DNA from: Bacteriovoracaceae bacterium UBA7695
GTDB taxonomy: Bacteria > Bdellovibrionota > Bacteriovoracia > Bacteriovoracales > Bacteriovoracaceae
DNA length: 6,171 bases
Direction: 5' to 3'
Assembly: GCA_002482685.1 (NCBI GenBank)
Contig: DLGL01000018.1
Coordinates: 23,089-29,259 of the forward strand
Positions within the stretch are counted from its first letter, which is position 1. Every line of letters begins with the position of its first letter. The notes beneath the pieces were generated by a model. It was not told where the DNA came from. It did not search any database and saw only the letters and a list, made by a program, of their open reading frames with translations. Positions 1 through 4,832 of this stretch are shown here, piece after piece. The position numbers and the translations under genes are program-made.

Positions 1-1
1 G

Positions 2-1021
2 ATGTTTCTTGCTTTTCAGATCGAAGTCCAGAAGTTTGCGGGCATTTAAAAATGAGTTCCGGTGGCAAGAGCCAAGATGAATGAAACTTGCCTCTTCCAG
101 GCCAGGAATCATTCGGAATACACGCACTTGTTCTTTATAAGTAAGCCGGGTTTGGAACCCAACCAAATTGTAGGCAGACCCCAGAAGATTTTCTTTTCTT
201 AACTGCACAACCGCATAGGGCCACTTCCCTTCAATATCCTGCTGAAGACCAATGGGCTTCATACATGAAAAGCGGGCCGTGTCGCGACCTCGCTCGGCCA
301 TTGTATCAATGGGCAGGCATGATTCAAAAAACTTCCAATCTTCAAATTCCTTAGTGGGAACTTTTTCTGCTTTAAGAAGTTCATCAATAAAGGCGTAATA
401 CTGCTCTTTAGTCATTTCAGCGTTGAGATAATCCCCGCCTTCAGACATTTCTTTGTGACGGTCTTTGAAATACATTTTTGAGAGATCTAATGTATCTGCA
501 TCCACCACCGGAGCAATGGCATCGTAGAAATAGAAATTATCCCCTGACATCTCTTTGATCCAGTTTTCTAGGCCTGGGGAGGTGAGAGGGCCAGTTGCCA
601 CAATCACATAGTCGCACTTAAATTCATCTTTCAGCTTGAGGGGGTCTGTGGCCTCTAATTCTACAATTTCGACGAGAGGATGATTTTTTAATCCCTTAGT
701 GACTTCGGCAGAAAATAACTCCCGATCCACTGCCAGGGCGTCTCCGGCAGGAACAGCATGCTTTTCAGCGCAAGAAATAATATAGGACCCCATACCTTTC
801 ATCTCAGACTTTAGTAGTCCATGGGCAGAATGAGGATCCATTGATTTTAGAGAATTGGTGCAAACAAGCTCTGCAAAAGTGGGGATTTTCTGAGCAGGAT
901 TTAACTTAAGAGTTTTTCCTTCGACTAAAACAACCGATACACCACTTCGAGCAAGATACATGGCCGCTTCAGAACCTGCTAAACCTGCTCCAATAACCAA
1001 AACTCGAGTTGATTTATTCAT
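2..1021 (-). CDS. trmFO: TrmFO, folate/FAD-dependent tRNA (uracil-54-C5)-methyltransferase (3' end cut by window)
   Basis: This enzyme makes 5-methyluridine at position 54 of the tRNA T-loop in the cytoplasm, using methylenetetrahydrofolate as carbon donor and FAD/NAD(P)H as reductant. I translated 340 codons. An N-terminal Rossmann FAD site reads VIGAGLAGSEAA (residues 9-20). Family blocks follow in order: ELVCTNSLKS (51-60), VPAGDALAVDRE (90-101), YFYDAIAPVV (164-173), DYLN (197-200), CLPIDTMAERG (235-245), MKPIGL (254-259), PYAVVQLR (268-275) and VFRMIPGLE (301-309). Cys54 and Cys235 fall where the family has its two functional cysteines (C53 and C226 in Bacillus subtilis, from memory). 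The family is about 435-450 residues long, so roughly the last 100 are outside the window. The ATG at 1021 is preceded by a purine-rich AAGAGAGAG and gives the normal N-terminus. Some relatives (RlmFO) modify 23S rRNA instead, but tRNA is the default assignment. The gene is divergent from nadE. Confidence 0.95.
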   Translation of the reverse strand, partial: MNKSTRVLVIGAGLAGSEAAMYLARSGVSVVLVEGKTLKLNPAQKIPTFAELVCTNSLKSMDPHSAHGLLKSEMKGMGSYIISCAEKHAVPAGDALAVDRELFSAEVTKGLKNHPLVEIVELEATDPLKLKDEFKCDYVIVATGPLTSPGLENWIKEMSGDNFYFYDAIAPVVDADTLDLSKMYFKDRHKEMSEGGDYLNAEMTKEQYYAFIDELLKAEKVPTKEFEDWKFFESCLPIDTMAERGRDTARFSCMKPIGLQQDIEGKWPYAVVQLRKENLLGSAYNLVGFQTRLTYKEQVRVFRMIPGLEEASFIHLGSCHRNSFLNARKLLDFDLKSKKH

Positions 1022-1052
1022 ATTCTCTCTCTTAGGACGATACATTTTAGGC

Positions 1053-1058
1053 TATAAT
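1053..1058 (+). promoter_or_regulatory. Candidate -10 box for nadE
   Basis: A perfect TATAAT stands 58 bp upstream of the nadE start codon. No good -35 hexamer is found at the usual 16-18 bp spacing (the sequence there is TCTTAG-like), so this promoter may be weak or activator-dependent. Transcription would begin near 1065, which would put the 1068-1087 inverted repeat at the very 5' end of the message. Confidence 0.35.
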
Positions 1059-1067
1059 AGTTAGGTT

Positions 1068-1087
1068 CCTAATACCCTTTTATTAGG
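1068..1087. repeat. Perfect 7-bp inverted repeat in the trmFO-nadE divergent region
   Basis: The arms are CCTAATA (1068-1074) and TATTAGG (1081-1087), separated by CCCTTT. The left arm also pairs with TTAGG at 1061-1065, and further TTAGG copies stand at 1032-1036 and 1047-1051. The repeat overlaps the trmFO -10 and the predicted nadE start of transcription, so an operator is more likely than a terminator: no T-run follows it on either strand. A second, shorter palindrome (GGCGC 1086-1090, GCGCC 1101-1105) lies just before nadE. I could not match it to a known NAD-pathway regulator. Confidence 0.5.
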
Positions 1088-1098
1088 CGCAGTGTCAA
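1069..1098 (-). promoter_or_regulatory. Candidate sigma-70 promoter for trmFO
   Basis: On the minus strand a perfect -35 hexamer TTGACA (1098-1093) is followed, after 18 bp, by TATTAG (1074-1069), a four-of-six match to the -10 consensus. Transcription would start near 1062 and give a leader of about 40 nt before the trmFO ATG. The -10 lies inside one arm of the inverted repeat at 1068-1087, so a protein bound there would block this promoter. The call rests on sequence match only. Confidence 0.45.
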
Positions 1099-1116
1099 GC
1101 GCGCCAGGCATAGATT

Positions 1117-2865
1117 ATGAAAACAAAAATTCATCTCCATCAGACGCACCATACAGTCGCAGATTTTGCTGGAATATTTAAAACCACTACTGAAATCCTG
1201 AAAAATGATGGGCTTCATATCTTCCCCGAGCTCTACCTCACGGGCTACCCACTCCAGGACTTAGTCTTGTCCCGGGCCTTCATCGATGCTTATTCAGAGC
1301 ATCAGAGCGCTCTCGATGAGTGGGCAAAAAAACAATCCGGCAACTGGCGGGCCCTGGTGGGTGGCCTTCACTATCAATTTGCCGATGAGGAAGTCCCTAC
1401 TAAAATTCAAAACGTTATTTATGAAATCATTCCCGGTGAGGGATTAAAAAAACTCTACGTAAAAAGGCTCTTACCTAACTACGACATCTTTGATGAGCAA
1501 AAATATTTTTCAGCTGGTAAAGAAAGCGCATTTTATGAATTTGCTGGAGAAACTTTTGGACTGCAAATTTGTGAGGATATGTGGGCCTCAAGTTTTCATG
1601 ATATAGATCCCTGCCAGTCTATGATAAAGGTTGTTGAGGAGAAAAATCTTAAGCTCTCCGCCGTCATAAACTTAAGTGCCTCACCTTTTGAAGCCGCAAA
1701 AAAACATAAACGTCTGGAGCGTGCCCGTAATATTTCACTTCTCTTTGGATGCCCTTTCATCTACGTGAACCGGGTAGGAGGCGAAGACGAAATTCTCTTT
1801 GATGGAACCAGTTTTATTATTAACGGGAGCGAATTATTTAAAGAGCTCCCGTCATTTAAAGAAGCGAGTGTATCTCTCGAACTTCCACCAAAAGGTTCAT
1901 TTTACCAGGAGAAGCCCACGTTTCGTCCTGAAAATACCTGGGAGGGACTATTTGCTCCAAGAATCAATACATCTATTAAACCAGCTGTCATTCGTTCCTG
2001 GTCTGAAGATGAGTGCCTGGAAGTTTTAAGAGCCCTTCAGTTTGGACTTCAGGAATATGCCCGAAAAAGTGGATTCAAAAAATTTCTAGTAGCACTCTCT
2101 GGCGGTATGGATTCAGCTTTGGTCCTGGCCATCACTAAATTATCCCTGAAAAGTGGTCAGTCCGTGGAAGCCCTTTATATGCCCAGTGTACACTCTTCAC
2201 CGCTCAGCACTCAGCTTTCAGAGGATATGTGTGCCCGTTTAGGAATCCCTCTGGGCTATCTGCCTATAAAATTCCTCCATGCTACTGTAAAAAATACATT
2301 CACCCAAACCTTCGATGAGCCTTTCAGTGGCCTTACTGATGAGAACATTCAGAGCCGATTGAGAGGAGCTCTGCTCTACACTCGCTCAAACCAAACAGGT
2401 GCTATGGTGATCAATACATCTAACAAATCTGAACTCGCTGTGGGGTACTCGACTCAATATGGAGATTCAGTTGGGGCCATTTCTCTTCTGGGTGACCTTT
2501 ATAAAACAGAGGTTTATCAGCTTGCGGAGTTTGTGAATAAGCATTTCAATGATCCTATTCCTGAGGGGATCATCGGTCGCGGACCTTCGGCGGAGCTGCG
2601 AGAAAATCAACTGGATCAGGATTCTCTGCCACCTTATTCAAGGCTGGATACCATTCTTGAAGGAATCTTGAGTTATCGTTTAGGTAAAGTTCAACTGATG
2701 GAACTGGGACTTCCGGAAAATGAAATCAGAAAAGTACTGGAGCTCTATACAAAATCAGAGTATAAGAGAGCTCAATTCTGCCCGATCTTAAAAGTGAAGG
2801 CAAAAAGTTTTGGCTTTGGTTACCGGATGCCGATAAGCAAGAGCCACAATTATCAAATCGATTAA
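1117..2865 (+). CDS. nadE: Glutamine-dependent NAD+ synthetase
   Basis: This enzyme performs the last step of NAD+ synthesis, the ATP-driven amidation of nicotinate adenine dinucleotide with ammonia released from glutamine, in the cytoplasm. The 582-residue chain has both expected domains. The N-terminal nitrilase-type glutaminase (about 1-270) carries the triad Glu38 (FPELYLTGYP), Lys116 (YVKRLLPNYDIFDE) and Cys152 (LQICEDMW). The C-terminal synthetase (about 295-582) carries the PP-loop ATP motif SGGMDS (328-333), NTSNKSELAVGYSTQYGD (433-450), GDLYKTEVYQLA (459-470), SAELR (491-495), DQDSLPPY (500-507) and the family tail FGFGYRMPIS (565-574). The length is normal for two-domain NadE. The ATG aligns with the usual start of the nitrilase fold, and a weak AGG lies 8 nt upstream. 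Small departures from consensus (Met331 in the PP-loop, CPILKV near the end) look tolerable. The gene is probably cotranscribed with the H1-like gene 14 nt downstream. Confidence 0.97.
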   Translation: MKTKIHLHQTHHTVADFAGIFKTTTEILKNDGLHIFPELYLTGYPLQDLVLSRAFIDAYSEHQSALDEWAKKQSGNWRALVGGLHYQFADEEVPTKIQNVIYEIIPGEGLKKLYVKRLLPNYDIFDEQKYFSAGKESAFYEFAGETFGLQICEDMWASSFHDIDPCQSMIKVVEEKNLKLSAVINLSASPFEAAKKHKRLERARNISLLFGCPFIYVNRVGGEDEILFDGTSFIINGSELFKELPSFKEASVSLELPPKGSFYQEKPTFRPENTWEGLFAPRINTSIKPAVIRSWSEDECLEVLRALQFGLQEYARKSGFKKFLVALSGGMDSALVLAITKLSLKSGQSVEALYMPSVHSSPLSTQLSEDMCARLGIPLGYLPIKFLHATVKNTFTQTFDEPFSGLTDENIQSRLRGALLYTRSNQTGAMVINTSNKSELAVGYSTQYGDSVGAISLLGDLYKTEVYQLAEFVNKHFNDPIPEGIIGRGPSAELRENQLDQDSLPPYSRLDTILEGILSYRLGKVQLMELGLPENEIRKVLELYTKSEYKRAQFCPILKVKAKSFGFGYRMPISKSHNYQID

Positions 2866-2869
2866 TAAT

Positions 2870-2875
2870 GGGAGG
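2870..2875 (+). promoter_or_regulatory. Shine-Dalgarno site that decides the start of the H1-like gene
   Basis: GGGAGG stands 4 nt before the ATG at 2880. The in-frame ATG at 2868 lies on top of this site and has no ribosome-binding site of its own, so 2880 is the preferred start. The strong site suggests higher translation than for nadE, whose own site is weak. Confidence 0.7.
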
Positions 2876-2879
2876 TTCT

Positions 2880-3287
2880 ATGAGCGCAGGTCAAGGTCAG
2901 AAAGAAAAAGTGATGAACAAGATTAATGAGATTAAGTCAAACATTGAAACATTCATTTCAGATGTAAATGTTAACGATCTTAAAGACAGCCTAAACACTA
3001 TGGTTAAGGATGCTCAAAAAGATTTCAACAAACTTGTTGATAAAGATCTTGGAAATTTAAAAACTAAGTTTGCTAAAGAGAAGAGCCTTCTTGAAAAGAA
3101 AGCTAAAAAATTCTACGAGAATCATAAAAAAGAAATCTCAGCTCTTCAGGCCAAGATTGATAAAATGGTAAAGGCTTCTGCAAAAAAGCCAAGCGCCGCT
3201 AAAGCCGCTGCACCTAAAGCGACTAAAAAAGTGGCAAAAAAAGTAGCGAAAGCTGTTAAAAAAGTTGCAACGAAAGCGAAAAAGTAA
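2880..3287 (+). CDS. Lysine-rich histone H1-like small protein, putative nucleoid-associated
   Basis: The product is a 135-residue, very basic protein with 36 lysines and no arginine, cysteine or tryptophan by my count. Residues 8-98 look like one or two long amphipathic helices of mixed charge (for example DLKDSLNTMVKDAQKDFNKL). Residues 99-135 form a low-complexity Lys/Ala/Val tail with spaced KK and PS/AP elements (KKVAKKVAKAVKKVATKAKK). Such tails resemble the C-terminal domain of eukaryotic histone H1 and bacterial H1-like proteins, which bind DNA without sequence specificity. DNA compaction is therefore the best guess, but a nucleic-acid-binding or polyanion-binding role of another kind is possible. 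No signal peptide or membrane segment is seen. It follows nadE by 14 nt and precedes a strong terminator, so it is the last gene of that transcript. Starting at 2868 would add four residues (MGGS). Family membership is by composition, not by a defined domain. Confidence 0.75.
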   Translation: MSAGQGQKEKVMNKINEIKSNIETFISDVNVNDLKDSLNTMVKDAQKDFNKLVDKDLGNLKTKFAKEKSLLEKKAKKFYENHKKEISALQAKIDKMVKASAKKPSAAKAAAPKATKKVAKKVAKAVKKVATKAKK

Positions 3288-3299
3288 TTTCAAAATAAA

Positions 3300-3340
3300 T
3301 GCCTCAAAGCCGGGCCTGTCCCTTCTTTGAGGCACTTTTC
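3300..3340. terminator. Bidirectional rho-independent terminator
   Basis: A perfect 10-bp stem (TGCCTCAAAG at 3300-3309, CTTTGAGGCA at 3325-3334) encloses a 15-nt loop that can extend the fold through GGG/CCC (3312-3314 with 3320-3322). On the plus strand it is followed by CTTTTC and lies 12 nt after the H1-like stop codon. On the minus strand it is followed by TTTATTTT, so it can also stop the leftward transcript that ends with the GGDEF gene. Confidence 0.88.
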
Positions 3341-3501
3341 CAAGACTTACACGCCCATACCTACATAGCGCGAAAGATGCCTTCCTTCTAAATGCTGTGT
3401 CCAGAGTCACTAATCTTAATAAAGATAATTTAATTGCTCTTTCAAATGCGGGTTATGACAAGAAGGCCGAGATTTTAAGAGTTGGTCTGGGACGACTTTA
3501 G
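3331..3501 (+). pseudogene. Start-less coding-like open frame, probable gene remnant
   Basis: Between the terminator and the convergent GGDEF gene, one plus-strand frame stays open for 56 codons and ends in TAG at 3499-3501. Its translation reads like the C-terminus of a globular protein (HSAKDAFLLNAVSRVTNL, then NKDNLIALSNAGYDKKAEIL), with ordinary codon choice. It has no ATG or TTG; the only candidate start is GTG at 3397, which lacks a ribosome-binding site and would leave 34 residues. The frame is closed upstream by TGA at 3328 inside the terminator stem. A degraded 3' end of a lost gene is the simplest reading. Chance openness of non-coding DNA, or a small protein with an unusual start, remain possible. 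I do not recognise the family. Confidence 0.3.
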
Positions 3502-4832
3502 GCCACAACTTCAGTGATGTGGAATACTTTTCCACGACCTGATTTTTTAGACATGTACATCATCTTATCCGCGAACTCTATAATGGATTTCGCGGAATCT
3601 GCATCTGAAGGGAACTCTGCAATGCCGATCGAAAGAGAGAGCCGGTATTTTTTATCATGATCGATATTAAACTCGGCTCCTTTTACAACCTCAGAAATCC
3701 TCACAGCAATCCGTTTTGACTCTTCAACGTTTGACTTTGGTAAAAGTACGATAAACTCATCACCACCATAGCGGTATACAAGATCTGAAGAGCGAAGTTC
3801 AGCCTTGAGAACTGTCGCCATATCTATCAGAAGCTGACTTCCCACAACGTGTCCAAACTGATCATTCACGTTTTTGAAATAATCAATATCGATAAATAGC
3901 AGCGTAAATGGCTGCTTGTCGTGAGCATATCGTGCAATATGAAGTTCAAGATCTTCAACCAGCTTTCGTTGGTTAAAAAGACCCGTAACCTCATCAGTTA
4001 AAGAAAGGAGTCTTATTTCATCGACTTTTTTGGACTCTGATAAAATTGAAAGTGATGTTTTAAGAACGTTGGACAGGTAATCACTTAAAATGTCGTGGAT
4101 GGCAAAATCCGATGTGTTCCTTGCAATCAAATAAGAGAACTGATTCTCCCCTGTCTTAACCAGGAAATGAAATTTATCAGCGTAAAAACGCAGTCCAAAG
4201 ATGAGTCCAGAAGGATCCTTAAGAAAACGTTTAATGCGTTTAAATTGATGATCTGAGAGTTTGAACTGGCCTTGTATTTCAATCAGCATTTCCATTTGAG
4301 AAGAATAGAGAACATGCTTTTCAATCTGAAAGAAGAGATTGAGGTACTGATTCAAACTGGCAGATATATCCTGGATTGCAGAAAAACTCTCCGGTCTTGA
4401 AAACAAGTGAAGAACTGCTCTTTCGGGATTCCACATACCGCTTTGAATTGCTTCGTGGAGCTGGAGTCTGTAGATAACGGTACGTATTTCATTTTCATCT
4501 ATTGGAAGCATAAGAAAATCAAATAGACCGGCCCTAAAAGCACCCACAATTCCAAGATGATCGGCGCGGGTTGATAACAATGTGATGGCCGTACGGGGAT
4601 ATTCAAGATTAATTTTTCTGATGTCCTGGATTGTCTTTTGACTTTGTCGATTTGAAAAAAAGAAGATGGCATCAAGCTCTTTTCTACTATAGGTCGACAG
4701 CTCTCCCAGATCATGCAGGAAGCTGATTTGATAATTTAGTCCGTTCTCTTTAAAAGAGCGCTTTATCGTCTCAATAGAAAACGAGTCTAACCCTATCGCC
4801 AAAATTTGAAGAACATCATCCGGTTTTTTCAT
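3498..4832 (-). CDS. Degenerate receiver-GGDEF protein, predicted hybrid (Hypr) cyclic dinucleotide synthase
   Basis: This 444-residue protein has three parts. Residues 1-125 look like a response-regulator receiver fold (FRAGLFDFLMLPIDENEI near its end), but Phe59 stands where the phosphorylated Asp should be and Leu109 replaces the conserved Lys before Pro110, so it is probably not phosphorylated. Residues 135-270 are unrecognised. Residues 275-440 are a full GGDEF domain: LTDEVTGLFNQRKL, metal-binding Asp315 in DIDYFK, Asn323, the signature RYGGDEF (354-360) and an I-site RSSD (347-350) exactly five residues before GGDEF. Catalysis should be intact. The residue after GHVVG, Asp in ordinary diguanylate cyclases (PleD D344), is Ser332. 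That change marks Hypr GGDEF enzymes that accept ATP as well as GTP and can make 3',3'-cGAMP. No membrane segment is seen, so it should be cytoplasmic. Its ATG overlaps the upstream stop (TAATG) and has no Shine-Dalgarno site of its own, implying translational coupling. Cyclase function is firm; product identity is inferred. Confidence 0.93.
   Translation of the reverse strand: MKKPDDVLQILAIGLDSFSIETIKRSFKENGLNYQISFLHDLGELSTYSRKELDAIFFFSNRQSQKTIQDIRKINLEYPRTAITLLSTRADHLGIVGAFRAGLFDFLMLPIDENEIRTVIYRLQLHEAIQSGMWNPERAVLHLFSRPESFSAIQDISASLNQYLNLFFQIEKHVLYSSQMEMLIEIQGQFKLSDHQFKRIKRFLKDPSGLIFGLRFYADKFHFLVKTGENQFSYLIARNTSDFAIHDILSDYLSNVLKTSLSILSESKKVDEIRLLSLTDEVTGLFNQRKLVEDLELHIARYAHDKQPFTLLFIDIDYFKNVNDQFGHVVGSQLLIDMATVLKAELRSSDLVYRYGGDEFIVLLPKSNVEESKRIAVRISEVVKGAEFNIDHDKKYRLSLSIGIAEFPSDADSAKSIIEFADKMMYMSKKSGRGKVFHITEVVA

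Noticed and set aside
1086..1105. GGCGC/GCGCC palindrome as a terminator or riboswitch before nadE
   Set aside because: The stem is only 5 bp with a 10-nt loop and no T-run follows; it is too weak for either call.
2868..2879. Upstream in-frame ATG adding MGGS to the H1-like protein
   Set aside because: It overlaps the GGGAGG site that serves the ATG at 2880 and has no ribosome-binding site upstream.
3299..3391. Short plus-strand ATG frame of 30 residues starting at the terminator
   Set aside because: Its first third is the terminator stem-loop, it has no good ribosome-binding site, and the composition is not convincing.
3138..3410. 90-codon minus-strand frame antisense to the H1-like gene
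   Set aside because: Its Phe/Arg/Cys-rich translation is the mirror of lysine-rich codons and spans the terminator; it is a shadow frame.
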